NCBI RefSeq assembly: GCF_025502585.1
Contig: NZ_CP106679.1
Coordinates: 973,001-1,037,000 of the forward strand
DNA from: Reichenbachiella agarivorans
GTDB taxonomy: Bacteria > Bacteroidota > Bacteroidia > Cytophagales > Cyclobacteriaceae
Reading direction: 5' to 3'
Length of the DNA: 64,000 nucleotides
A model generated the notes under the pieces. The model was given only the letters and a program-made list of their open reading frames with translations. It had not been told where the DNA came from and ran no database searches. The position numbers and the translations under genes are program-made. Shown one piece after another: positions 40,981 through 49,577 of this stretch. Numbering within the stretch: position 1 is the first letter of the stretch; each line of letters begins with the position of its first letter.

Positions 40981-41562
40981 CTAGGTAAGACCTAATTTTT
41001 GCCTATGGTTGGTTATCTGAGATTGAAAATCAGAAAGTGCCAAGAGCAAATCTTGCACATTATCCTTTACGACAAACAGGTTCATGTTGACTTCTTTAAT
41101 CAGACCTTCCTTCTTCATTTGTGCAAACAAAGCAATCAAAGCATCATAATACCCAGCAACATTCAATATTCCAATGGGTTTTTGAAGCAAACCCAATTGA
41201 CTCCAAGTCAGAATTTCCATCAGTTCCTCCAGTGTGCCAAATCCGCCTGGTAAAGCGATAAATCCATCTGCTCGATCAGCCATGATAGTCTTGCGCTCGT
41301 GCATCGATTCAGTAATCACGATCTCTGTCAAGCCGCGGTGGGTAATCTCCACCTCATCCAAAAAACGAGGGATCACACCCAATACTTGACCCCCAGCGTC
41401 CAAACAAGCATTGGCAACAGCACCCATGAGTCCCAGCGTTGCTCCTCCGTACACCAACGCAATGTCGCCCTCAGCCAATTGCCTACCGAGCAGTTGGGCA
41501 GCAGACAAAAACAAGGGATTGTTACCCATCGAAGACCCACAATACACACAAATACTTTTCAT
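40981..41562 (-). CDS. LOG family protein (nucleoside 5'-monophosphate phosphoribohydrolase)
   Basis: A 193-residue Rossmann-fold protein. Start at ATG 41562 gives MKSICVYCGSSMG, the common family start. The signature PGGFGTLEE (catalytic region, with Glu and Gly-rich loop) and an ALVYGGATLGLMGAVANACL segment are present. LOG proteins split cytokinin or other nucleoside monophosphates at the N-glycosidic bond. Its role in bacteria is often unclear. It lies 60 bp upstream of the DUF2851 gene and on the same strand. Confidence 0.92.
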   Translation of the reverse strand: MKSICVYCGSSMGNNPLFLSAAQLLGRQLAEGDIALVYGGATLGLMGAVANACLDAGGQVLGVIPRFLDEVEITHRGLTEIVITESMHERKTIMADRADGFIALPGGFGTLEELMEILTWSQLGLLQKPIGILNVAGYYDALIALFAQMKKEGLIKEVNMNLFVVKDNVQDLLLALSDFQSQITNHRQKLGLT

Positions 41563-41724
41563 CCCTTCATGTTTTAGATTCAGCAAATATACAAAACCAC
41601 TTCTGTAAGAGACGTGATACCAAGATGCGAGATACAGATCATAAAATGATGGCTCTTGCTTCCTGATTTATTAGTCTCAAATATCATCTTACTATTGACA
41701 TTAGTTCCAAATAGCAAATAAGGA

Positions 41725-41755
41725 TTGCTCCGTAAATATTAGGGCTTTACTTTTG
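41725..41755 (+). promoter_or_regulatory. Bacteroidota-type promoter of the ABC exporter gene
   Basis: TTG at 41725-41727, 20-bp spacer, TACTTTTG at 41748-41755 (exact TAnnTTTG). The ATG lies 22 bp further on. Confidence 0.65.
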
Positions 41756-41777
41756 CGCAAAATTATCTATACACTCA

Positions 41778-43571
41778 ATGGCACGCGAGAAGCTCAAGGA
41801 AGAAGACAAAAGAAAGCTTAACAGTGAGAACTTCAAAAAGCTATACAGCATATTCCAATACCTCATCCCCTACAGAACCAAGTTCATCGTCGGGCTGATT
41901 TTTTTGGTAGTAGGTAGTTTTCTATTGATGGGATTCCCATATATCGCTGGCAAGCTCATAGATGTCGCTGGTGGTGATCAAAGCTGGTATCTGAAGGACA
42001 TCAATCAAGTCGCCCTTGCTTTGATGGCCATTTTGTTTTTACAAGGGGTTATTTCCTACTTCAGAGTGTACCTTTTTGCTCAAGTGAGCGAAAATGCCAT
42101 GGCGGATGTCCGCAATGATCTCTACAAAAGATTGATCCATCTGCCCATCAATTTTTTTGACAAAAATCGAACGGGAGATTTGATGAGTCGAATCACATCA
42201 GATGTGAGCATGTTGCAAACTACGTTTTCCACTACACTTGCTGAGTTGATCCGCCAAGTCGTCACATTGGTTGTCGGACTCACAGCTATCTTCATCACCA
42301 CACCGGCACTCAGTGTATTTATGCTTTGCGTGTTGCCTGTATTGATTGTGGCGGCTATGATTTTTGGAAAGAAGATCAGAGTCTTATCTAGAAAATCTCA
42401 AGATGAGTTGGCAATCTCCTCCACCATTGCTGAAGAGACTTTTCAATCCATCTTAGCTGTCAAATCTTTTACTAACGAAACCTTCGAAAACAGACGCTTC
42501 TCGGCAGCTCAAAGCAGAGTAGCCAGTACAGCTATCGGAGCAGCCAAATACAGGGCTGCTTTTATATCCTTCATCATTTTTGCTCTCTTTGGGGCGATGG
42601 TTGCTATCATCTGGTATGGTGCATTATTAATGCAACGTGGGGAAATGAGCATTGGTGATTTGATTTCGTTCGTACTATATACTGCTTTTATTGGTGGTTC
42701 TATCGCGGGACTGGGTGATTTGTTTGGACAATTGCAAAGAGCCATCGGTGCATCCGAGCGGATTTTGGAGATTCAACAAGAAGACACCGAGCATGAGGAA
42801 GTGGTCGTATCAACTCAACCAGTGGATAATGTGCTCGGGAATATCTCTTTCGAAAATGTGACCTTCTCCTATGAAAGCCGAAAAGACATCAAAGTTCTCA
42901 ATCAACTTTCGCTCAACATACAATCAGGAGAAAAAGTAGCCATCGTGGGCAAAAGTGGTGCTGGCAAGACAACCATTGCTCAGCTACTCATGAGGCTCTA
43001 CAAAGGTTATGAAGGAGCGATCAAAATTGACAACAAGGAAATTGGCACTTATGACCTTGCTCAACTCAGAGCAAGTATTGGAATCGTGCCACAAGAGATT
43101 ATTCTGTTTGGCGGAAGTATCCGTGAAAACATCGCCTATGGCAATCCATTAGCAACCGAAGAGGAAATAATCGCTGCAGCAAAAAAAGCCCACGCCATCG
43201 AGTTCATCGACTCATTCCCAGAGGGTCTCGACACATTGGTAGGCGAACGAGGCATCAAACTATCAGGAGGTCAACGCCAGCGCATCGCCATAGCCAGAAC
43301 CATCCTCAAGAACCCTGCGATCCTTATCCTAGATGAGGCGACTAGCTCTTTGGACGCAGAGTCAGAAAACCAAGTACAGCAGGCTTTCAATGAACTGATG
43401 AAGAACAGAACCACTTTGATCATCGCGCACAGACTAGCGACCATCAAATCGGTAGACAATATTTTTGTTTTGGAGAATGGAAGTATCAAAGAATCAGGCA
43501 ATCACGACGAATTGCTTGGTAGAACAAATAGCACCTACAATCACTTGGTTAATTTACAGTTGGTCGAATAA
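41778..43571 (+). CDS. ABC exporter half-transporter (MsbA/BmrA type)
   Basis: A 597-residue protein fusing a six-helix membrane domain (about 30-330) with an ATPase domain (about 355-595), acting as a dimer. Motifs: Walker A GKSGAGKTT, the Q loop in VPQEIILFGG, signature LSGGQRQRIAIARTI, Walker B ILILDEATSSLD, and the switch His in IIAHRLATI. Substrates of this group include lipids and drugs; this one is unknown. It starts a group of plus-strand genes reaching the SiaC-like gene, though the gaps are large enough for further promoters. Confidence 0.94.
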   Translation: MAREKLKEEDKRKLNSENFKKLYSIFQYLIPYRTKFIVGLIFLVVGSFLLMGFPYIAGKLIDVAGGDQSWYLKDINQVALALMAILFLQGVISYFRVYLFAQVSENAMADVRNDLYKRLIHLPINFFDKNRTGDLMSRITSDVSMLQTTFSTTLAELIRQVVTLVVGLTAIFITTPALSVFMLCVLPVLIVAAMIFGKKIRVLSRKSQDELAISSTIAEETFQSILAVKSFTNETFENRRFSAAQSRVASTAIGAAKYRAAFISFIIFALFGAMVAIIWYGALLMQRGEMSIGDLISFVLYTAFIGGSIAGLGDLFGQLQRAIGASERILEIQQEDTEHEEVVVSTQPVDNVLGNISFENVTFSYESRKDIKVLNQLSLNIQSGEKVAIVGKSGAGKTTIAQLLMRLYKGYEGAIKIDNKEIGTYDLAQLRASIGIVPQEIILFGGSIRENIAYGNPLATEEEIIAAAKKAHAIEFIDSFPEGLDTLVGERGIKLSGGQRQRIAIARTILKNPAILILDEATSSLDAESENQVQQAFNELMKNRTTLIIAHRLATIKSVDNIFVLENGSIKESGNHDELLGRTNSTYNHLVNLQLVE

Positions 43572-43711
43572 ATCGTAGTGTTAAACCCCTGAAAATAAGC
43601 ACTGATCTAAAGCAATCAAAAGTGTTTGTTGAATATATACGTAATGTGCTATATTATGGCTTTCTTTGTGGCACTGACAATTTGAAATTGCGTTATTAAC
43701 GACTTTACTGA

Positions 43712-44740
43712 ATGAACCTAATATTTACGAATCTCTTTTCTGGAACCAACGAACTATTATTGTTTGGTCTTTTTGGAATTGTTATCATACTGTTCCTAGT
43801 CGTCGATTTAGGGCTGGTTCACAAAGGGCCAAAAAAAATCAGTCAAAAAGACGCGCTGCTGCAGACAATTTTTTGGATATTCATATCCACAGTCTTTGGA
43901 GCAATGATCTACTTCTTCGGTGGCGGCACAGAAGATGCCTTAGAGTTCTTCTCGGCTTATGTGACCGAAAAGGCACTCTCTGTTGACAACATATTTGTCA
44001 TTCTTCTCATTCTTCGCTATTTCAAAGTCAAAGACGAATACTACCACGACATCCTGTTTTGGGGTATCCTAGGTGCCATTGTGTTCAGAGCGATCTTTAT
44101 TTTCCTTGGCGCATTGCTCATTGGTGAGTTCCATTGGATTCTGTACATATTTGGTGTTTTCCTTATCTACTCAGGCATCAAGATCTTCAACGAAGATGAA
44201 GAAATGGATATCGAGCCTGAAAAGAACCTCGTGGCAAAATGGGCAAGAAAATTTTTACCTATTTCGAAAGAAGAAAAAGGAGGAAAGTTCTTTTTCAGAG
44301 AAAATGGTAAGTTTTGGTTTACGCCCCTGTTTTTGGTCATCATTTTGATCGAAACCACTGATTTGATCTTTGCCGTGGATTCTATACCTGCAGCATTTGC
44401 TATCAGCCAAAACGAATTCATCATCTATACATCCAACATATTTGCAGTCATGGGTCTGAGAGCCATGTTCTTTTTATTGGCCAATGTTTTGGACAAATTT
44501 TACCTCTTGCAAAAGGGACTTTCTATTGTCTTGATATTCATTGGAGCCAAAATGCTCTTAGAATGGGATTTGATCCAAAGCGGATTCCAGTACATTGGAC
44601 TGGGTCATGTTCACATTCCTGTCATCTGGTCATTTGTGGTGATTATTTTGGCATTGACACTTTCAATTGTCTTGTCTGTCATATTCCCTCAAGCCCCAGA
44701 ACCTGCCGAGCCTATTGAAACTACTGAAAACAAAGCGTAG
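43712..44740 (+). CDS. TerC/Alx family membrane protein
   Basis: A 342-residue protein with about nine membrane helices. The family mark EKALSVDNIFVILLILRYF (around residues 90-108) has the metal-coordinating Glu and Asp; the second copy TTDLIFAVDSIPAAFAIS lies near residue 215. TerC/Alx proteins export or sense metal ions such as Mn2+ in some species. The N-terminal and middle cytoplasmic parts are charged. There is no ter operon nearby; together with the TerB-like genes at 21.5 kb, this could still be a metal-stress protein. Substrate is not shown. Confidence 0.9.
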   Translation: MNLIFTNLFSGTNELLLFGLFGIVIILFLVVDLGLVHKGPKKISQKDALLQTIFWIFISTVFGAMIYFFGGGTEDALEFFSAYVTEKALSVDNIFVILLILRYFKVKDEYYHDILFWGILGAIVFRAIFIFLGALLIGEFHWILYIFGVFLIYSGIKIFNEDEEMDIEPEKNLVAKWARKFLPISKEEKGGKFFFRENGKFWFTPLFLVIILIETTDLIFAVDSIPAAFAISQNEFIIYTSNIFAVMGLRAMFFLLANVLDKFYLLQKGLSIVLIFIGAKMLLEWDLIQSGFQYIGLGHVHIPVIWSFVVIILALTLSIVLSVIFPQAPEPAEPIETTENKA

Positions 44741-44782
44741 CTTTTTTTTCGTTTTTCCGTAAGTCTATAAAAAGTTAGCATT

Positions 44783-45265
44783 ATGATCGTTCCTTTTGAT
44801 GACATGCCAGACTCAGCCAGAGTCTGGATCTATCAAGCCAGCAAAGAATTAGACACGCAAGATATAGACTTGATTCAGCAAGCTGCCGAGCCATTCCTGA
44901 ACAGCTGGGCTGCACATGGTGCTGCACTAAAAAGCGCCTTCAAAGTACTACACAACAAGTTTCTTATCATCACAGTAGATGAATCCTTCAATCAAGCTAG
45001 TGGTTGTTCTATAGATGCCTCAGTGGGCTTGGTCAAAAAACTAGAACAAACTCTCCATACAACTTTCTTTGACAGAACCAAAGTCTGCTTCATGGTTGGC
45101 GATGAAATATTTGAGAGTCCACTCACAGAACTGAAATCTTTGATTCAACAGGGGAAAATCACAAAAAATACGCTTACTTTCAACAACCTAGTGCCAAACA
45201 TCAAGGAAATGAAAGAAGGATGGATGGTGCCAGCTCAAGACACCTGGATCAATAGGTATTTCTAA
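44783..45265 (+). CDS. Conserved hypothetical protein (family often labelled 'ABC transporter ATPase')
   Basis: A 160-residue soluble alpha/beta protein: MPDSARVWIYQASKELD at the N terminus, a WAAHGAALKSAFKVLHNKFLIITVDE segment in the middle and a C-terminal FNNLVPNIKEMKEGWMVPAQDTW. It has no Walker A or signature motif, so the 'ABC transporter ATPase' label I recall for this Bacteroidota family is misleading. No catalytic pattern is evident. It lies 42 bp after terC and 30 bp before the PorE-like gene, so may be co-transcribed. Function unknown. Confidence 0.75.
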   Translation: MIVPFDDMPDSARVWIYQASKELDTQDIDLIQQAAEPFLNSWAAHGAALKSAFKVLHNKFLIITVDESFNQASGCSIDASVGLVKKLEQTLHTTFFDRTKVCFMVGDEIFESPLTELKSLIQQGKITKNTLTFNNLVPNIKEMKEGWMVPAQDTWINRYF

Positions 45266-45295
45266 GCTCCGTTTGATTGATTAGATTACAGTTGG

Positions 45296-47329
45296 ATGAA
45301 AAACATAAATCGATACCTTGGACTTATCGCATGGGTTTTTTGGATTGGATGTAGCCCTCTCAAAAAAGCCAACAAGAGCTTTGAAGCTGGCGAATACAGC
45401 ACCGCCATTCACCAATACCAAAAGGCACTGAAGAAGGATGACCCTGTATCCAACTATGCCCTAGCAGAAGCCTACCGACATTCCAACCAGCTCAAAAAAG
45501 CAGAGCCCTACTACAAGGCAGCCATAGACAACCATACAAATGAGGAAAGGGCCTACTATTATTATGCGCTGGCACTGAAAACCAATCACAAGGAAGAAGA
45601 AGCAAAAAGGGTACTCAATACCTACCTATCCAAAGAAGACACGGACGAAGATGTTGTTCTTTGGGCACAAAGAGAACTTGACAACCTCAACAAAATCGAT
45701 GAGGTGAGAGCACAGGTGAGTTATTTCAGAGTAAAAAACCTAGATGCGCTCAACACCGAGTATGCGGAATACTCTCCCGTGTACAATGATGGTTATCTGT
45801 ACTTCACCTCCAATCGTGATGGAGGAAAAACCTACAAAGGAACAGGTACGCCCTTCACAGACATCTACAGAGTCCGCAGCAAGGGAGCAAAGGTAGAGCT
45901 CAACACACTTCAAATGCTGGATGAGAACATCAATGATCCGGATATCAACGAAGGATCAATTACCATGTCTGACAATGGTCAAACGGTGATTTTTGCCAAA
46001 GCCAACAACGGAAAAGCCAGTGGCACCAATGAAGTCAATCTCTATTTTACACGCTACAGAAATGGTCAATGGAGTGCTGCAAGGCCCCTCTCTATCAACG
46101 GGAGAGATTCATGGGACTCTACTCCTGCACTCAGCCCAGATGGCACAACCCTATATTTTTCTTCGAATCGAGAAGGTGGGTATGGTGGTCTAGATATCTA
46201 TGTAGCCAAGCTTAACCGAAGAGGTAGATGGGTAGATGTACGAAATATGGGACCAAGTGTCAATACACCAGGCAACGAGCTGTTTCCTTATGTAGGAGGA
46301 ACGGGCATGCTCTACTTCGCATCGGATGGGCATCCAGGATTTGGGGGACTTGATTTGTTTCAAGCCACCAGAAATGCTGGAGCAGAGGTGATAGAAAATT
46401 TGGGAGAACCCATCAACTCAGCTGCCGATGATTTTGGTCTGTATCTATTCAACCCATCCAGAGGTTTTTTTACCTCCAATCGGCAAGGTGGCATGGGAGA
46501 TGACGACATCTACACCTTCGTCAATGATGACCCTGATCTCAAAATTGTCAATTACTACCTGTCTGGCAGGACACTTACTCCCGATGACCAAGACCAACTC
46601 GTCCCCTTGTCCAATACCAAAGTGGTATTGGTAGATGAAGAAGACGGCATCATAGATGAGGTTTTCACCAAAGTAGATGGGAAATACAAATTCCGTGTTT
46701 TCCCAGAGGAAAACTACTATCTCATCGCTGAAAAAGATGATTACTTCACCACAAGAATAGACTTTTCAACCATTGGAAAGTCCCTAGACAAGGCTACCCT
46801 TACCGAAATGGTGACTGATGTAAACTTTGAAATAGACCTGCCTTTGGATCAAATCGTCATCCAGAAGCCCATTGTGCTCAACAACATCTACTATGACCTA
46901 GACAAGGCTGACATCAAACCTGAGGCCGCCAAAGAATTGGACAAACTAGTAACCATCATGAAGGACAACCCTGAAATCACGATCGAACTCAGTTCGCACA
47001 CCGACATCAGAGCTGATGATGAGTACAACCTCAAACTATCACAAAGAAGAGCAGAATCAGCCGTCAATTACATCATCTCACAGGGGATTGACAAAAAGCG
47101 ACTCATTGCCAAAGGCTATGGAGAAACCAAAGTCATCATCGTCAATGCAGATACCGAGCTAGAACATCAGCAAAACCGTCGTACAGAATTTAAAGTCACC
47201 AAGTATGACCGCAGAAAGACCAACGATGATGAAGGAGAGATAGAAGGAGAAGAAGTCCAAAAGGATCCAAACGCTGACGATGACACAGATAGATTCTTTT
47301 CTGACCTGGACGAAGACACAGAAAACTAA
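45296..47329 (+). CDS. PorE-like OmpA family lipoprotein (TPR, beta-propeller, CRD, OmpA)
   Basis: A 677-residue envelope protein. The signal peptide ends WVFWIGCSPLKK, giving a lipidated Cys. Next come TPR repeats (about 30-140) and a PD40/WD40-like beta-propeller (about 150-410), with repeats such as DSTPALSPDGTTLYFSSNRE. A carboxypeptidase-like regulatory domain follows (about 420-510), then a C-terminal OmpA domain (about 530-650) with ELSSHTDIRADDEYN and LSQRRAESAVNYI that binds peptidoglycan. This exact order is that of PorE of type IX secretion systems, though Bacteroidota carry several such paralogues. The acidic C-terminal tail is extra. Confidence 0.88.
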   Translation: MKNINRYLGLIAWVFWIGCSPLKKANKSFEAGEYSTAIHQYQKALKKDDPVSNYALAEAYRHSNQLKKAEPYYKAAIDNHTNEERAYYYYALALKTNHKEEEAKRVLNTYLSKEDTDEDVVLWAQRELDNLNKIDEVRAQVSYFRVKNLDALNTEYAEYSPVYNDGYLYFTSNRDGGKTYKGTGTPFTDIYRVRSKGAKVELNTLQMLDENINDPDINEGSITMSDNGQTVIFAKANNGKASGTNEVNLYFTRYRNGQWSAARPLSINGRDSWDSTPALSPDGTTLYFSSNREGGYGGLDIYVAKLNRRGRWVDVRNMGPSVNTPGNELFPYVGGTGMLYFASDGHPGFGGLDLFQATRNAGAEVIENLGEPINSAADDFGLYLFNPSRGFFTSNRQGGMGDDDIYTFVNDDPDLKIVNYYLSGRTLTPDDQDQLVPLSNTKVVLVDEEDGIIDEVFTKVDGKYKFRVFPEENYYLIAEKDDYFTTRIDFSTIGKSLDKATLTEMVTDVNFEIDLPLDQIVIQKPIVLNNIYYDLDKADIKPEAAKELDKLVTIMKDNPEITIELSSHTDIRADDEYNLKLSQRRAESAVNYIISQGIDKKRLIAKGYGETKVIIVNADTELEHQQNRRTEFKVTKYDRRKTNDDEGEIEGEEVQKDPNADDDTDRFFSDLDEDTEN

Positions 47330-47535
47330 AGCCCCTTTATAGGAATATTTCCTAGTCAGGAGCTACTATAGCGTAGCAAATGCATATTTAAAAAGCTGTT
47401 TTAATGATATAATCAGCTAAAAATCAAAAATATTAGATACATTCTATCTCATTTCACATTTAAGAGATTCCTGTATTTTTTATGTGCTAATATTTTTTCA
47501 TTTTTGATTATTACGAAATATAGATAAAGTTCACC

Positions 47536-47955
47536 ATGAAAGGATTTTTTATAAGAGCGACGCGTATCACACCTTCCATTTACTTCAATCCTCAAAAAGG
47601 ATTACTTGACATCAGAGGAAAATCAAGCCCAGAAAATCCATTGGCCTTCTACAAGCACATTCATGAGAGCATCGATGCTTTTGGCAATGCGGATACGCCG
47701 TCTTTGACCCTCAACATCGCCTACGAATATTTTAACACCAGTTCGTCCAAGTGCATTTACATTTTGTTCAAGAAAGTAAATGACCTGAGAATAGACCGAG
47801 GTAAAACCATCAAAGTAAACTGGTATTTTGAAGAAGGAGACGAAGACATGCAAGAGGCTGGAGAAGACTTGAGCTCATTCTTCAACTACGAATTCAATTA
47901 CGTCGAGATTCCAGAAATCCACGTTTTGGGTGAGATGAAGGAAGAAGAAAAATAA
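47536..47955 (+). CDS. SiaC family (DUF1987) regulatory phosphoprotein-like
   Basis: A 139-residue protein with the SiaC/DUF1987 pattern: TRITPSIYFNPQKGLLDIRGKSSPENPLAFY at the N terminus, the central LTLNIAYEYFNTSSSKCIYILF, in which a Ser/Thr is phosphorylated in homologues, and a VNWYFEEGDEDMQEAGEDL end. In known systems SiaC is controlled by a SiaB kinase and a PP2C phosphatase and modulates c-di-GMP or other signalling. No SiaB or SiaA is adjacent, so the partners must lie elsewhere. A strong terminator follows. Confidence 0.87.
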   Translation: MKGFFIRATRITPSIYFNPQKGLLDIRGKSSPENPLAFYKHIHESIDAFGNADTPSLTLNIAYEYFNTSSSKCIYILFKKVNDLRIDRGKTIKVNWYFEEGDEDMQEAGEDLSSFFNYEFNYVEIPEIHVLGEMKEEEK

Positions 47956-47974
47956 GCGCGCAAAGCACGAAACA

Positions 47975-48010
47975 AAAAGACCGCTGAGAATAGCTCTCAG
48001 CGGTCTTTTT
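47975..48010 (+). terminator. Intrinsic terminator after the SiaC-like gene
   Basis: AAAAAGACCGCTGAGA (47975-47990) pairs with TCTCAGCGGTCTTTTT (47995-48010) in a 16-bp perfect stem with T tract. Confidence 0.9.
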
Positions 48011-48055
48011 GTTTTTAATTACAAATTCTATGATAGCAGTAGAAAATGATATAAA

Positions 48056-48078
48056 AGGTGTAGTTACAAACTACACCT
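48056..48078. repeat. REP-like palindrome 1
   Basis: AGGTGTAGT, loop TACAA, ACTACACCT. It is preceded by GCAGTAGAAAATGATATAAA, which resembles the 3' end of the transposase remnant nearby (codons for AVEMI then stop). Confidence 0.75.
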
Positions 48079-48080
48079 AG

Positions 48081-48272
48081 GTGGGCCAACTATGGACACA
48101 TGAAAATCATGCCATAGAGATGAATAGCAATGACAAATGGAACAGTCGAATTGATTATATTCATGATAATCCAGTAAGAGCAGGATGGGTTGAAAGTCCT
48201 TCCGATTATCTTTACAGTAGTGCAAGAAATTATACCGGACAGCAAGGACTATTAGCTGTAGAAATGATATAA
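48081..48272 (+). pseudogene. REP-associated tyrosine transposase (RAYT), C-terminal remnant
   Basis: About 63 codons: LWTHENHAIEM, then KWNSRIDYIHDNPVRAGWVESP and DYLYSSARNYTG, ending AVEMI. The block 'R-I-D-Y-I-H-x-N-P-V-R-A-G-W-V' followed by 'Y-S-S-A-R-N-Y' is the hallmark C terminus of IS200-like Y1/RAYT transposases. The catalytic N-terminal part, including the HUH motif and tyrosine, is missing. A REP-like palindrome lies directly on each side, as expected for a RAYT locus. Confidence 0.85.
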
Positions 48273-48294
48273 AGGTGTAGTGAATACTACACCT
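48273..48294. repeat. REP-like palindrome 2
   Basis: AGGTGTAGT, loop GAAT, ACTACACCT, directly after the stop codon of the transposase remnant. Arms are the same as in palindrome 1. Confidence 0.75.
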
Positions 48295-48446
48295 AGAGGG
48301 GAGAATGAGAGCCAGTGATAACCCAAGAATTAGTGAATTAGGTGATATTTTGTTTAGAAATCTAATCTAACATAGAAGGTTATGTAATGACAATTGATAA
48401 GATCTAAAACAAGTTATTTTTATGAAACTAGATATATTTTAGTATT

Positions 48447-49184
48447 ATGGTTAAAATGTCTCTTGAACGTGCAATAGAACAATCCAAAAGCGATGAGTCG
48501 TTTCTACTAGAGAAAGTGATTATTCCAAAAGAAAAACTATCATTCGTCCTTTCCCTAAAATCAGTAAACGAATACTTTTTTCTTGGAAAGGCCTTTATTG
48601 AAAATGACATTCAGGGCAGTAAAGCGTACTTATACAAAATGGGGATGGTGAATTCCTACTATTCCGAAATTGGCAGCAGGGATATTTTTGAGGTTGTCAA
48701 TACCTTCACTTTTCCCATACTGAGCGATAGCTCGACCCTGATCAGCAGGTACCTGACTTATGAACCTATACAATACTTTGACGCCTTTTCCACATTTTTT
48801 GGCCAGGCAGTGCAGTCTGTCATGAAGAAAGATAACCTAAGTCTTGAAAGGAGCATTCTTGGTTTAGAGAAACATAGCAAGGGTGGCTGGGAGAAGAACT
48901 TTGAAGGTATGGTAACTGCTTTCAAAGGAATACTGAATAAGGATAAAGACAAAGTGGAGCAAGGCATTTATGAACTACTAGGTAAGCACGATAATCAAGG
49001 ACATCCTCCAATCACCAAGGAATATATCAATTATGAAGCTACTACAATAGCTAAATTAGCACTCCAAGCTGGGATCAATATCGAAGTTGATCATTCGCTA
49101 GTACCAAAAGGGTTGCTACAAGTCAATGAATTGGAGAATTATAAAGGGTATCCGTTTTTCGATGAGCTACCCAATATCGAGTAG
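48447..49184 (+). CDS. Imm49-like immunity protein (orphan)
   Basis: A 245-residue soluble, helical protein. The C-terminal part with YEATTIAKLALQAGINIEVDHSLVPKGLL, and the later ENYKGYPFFDEL, matches what I know of the Imm49 family of polymorphic-toxin immunity proteins. The central GGWEKNFEGMVTAFKGILNKD is also compatible. No toxin gene is present; the gene is instead flanked on both sides by REP-like palindromes and RAYT fragments. It could be a retained orphan immunity gene against rivals, acquired with mobile DNA. The family call is from memory and should be treated as moderate. Confidence 0.65.
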   Translation: MVKMSLERAIEQSKSDESFLLEKVIIPKEKLSFVLSLKSVNEYFFLGKAFIENDIQGSKAYLYKMGMVNSYYSEIGSRDIFEVVNTFTFPILSDSSTLISRYLTYEPIQYFDAFSTFFGQAVQSVMKKDNLSLERSILGLEKHSKGGWEKNFEGMVTAFKGILNKDKDKVEQGIYELLGKHDNQGHPPITKEYINYEATTIAKLALQAGINIEVDHSLVPKGLLQVNELENYKGYPFFDELPNIE

Positions 49185-49577
49185 CCCCCACTGAGAGTAG
49201 AATAGAAAATCACTAGGCGTAGTATTCACTACGCCTTCTTCTCATTGGGGCAGAAAGCAGCATTTCTCTCCTCCGGCGGACACGTGTAAATGCATTTTTC
49301 ATTAAAGGTACTATCTTGTTTAGCAGCATTAAAACCTTAGCAATATGGTGGGATCAGCTTATCCAATCAGAGATCAGGAAGCTGCATTTTACCTTTCAGG
49401 TAGTAAATGGCTAGGACTCTCAGCAGTAGAAATGATATAATAAAAGGTGTAGTTACAACCTAGATCACTTGCCACGCTGAGGTTCTCTCCTTGTCACTCT
49501 GAGGTTCTCGAAGAATAGACAAGCAGTACCGAAGCATCAGACAGGATGGGAGGCTCCTCTGGTCGTAATATCCTCTC
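49185..49577. other. Intergenic region with transposase and REP scraps
   Basis: It contains REP-like palindrome 3, then (49376-49440) an open fragment ending KWLGLSAVEMI and stop, a second scrap of a RAYT C terminus, followed by a half palindrome AGGTGTAGT (49445-49453). Near 49490 it has CACTCTGAGGTTCTCGAAGA, resembling dispersed repeats of Bacteroidota. No gene is seen. Confidence 0.55.
49215..49236. repeat. REP-like palindrome 3
   Basis: AGGCGTAGT, loop ATTC, ACTACGCCT. Compared with palindromes 1 and 2, one base in each arm has changed (T to C and A to G), so pairing is kept. This compensatory change supports selection for, or recent copying of, the paired structure. Confidence 0.75.

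Noticed and set aside
44783-45265. ABC transporter ATPase
   Set aside because: The protein has no Walker A, Walker B or signature motif, so the label sometimes used for this family is not supported.
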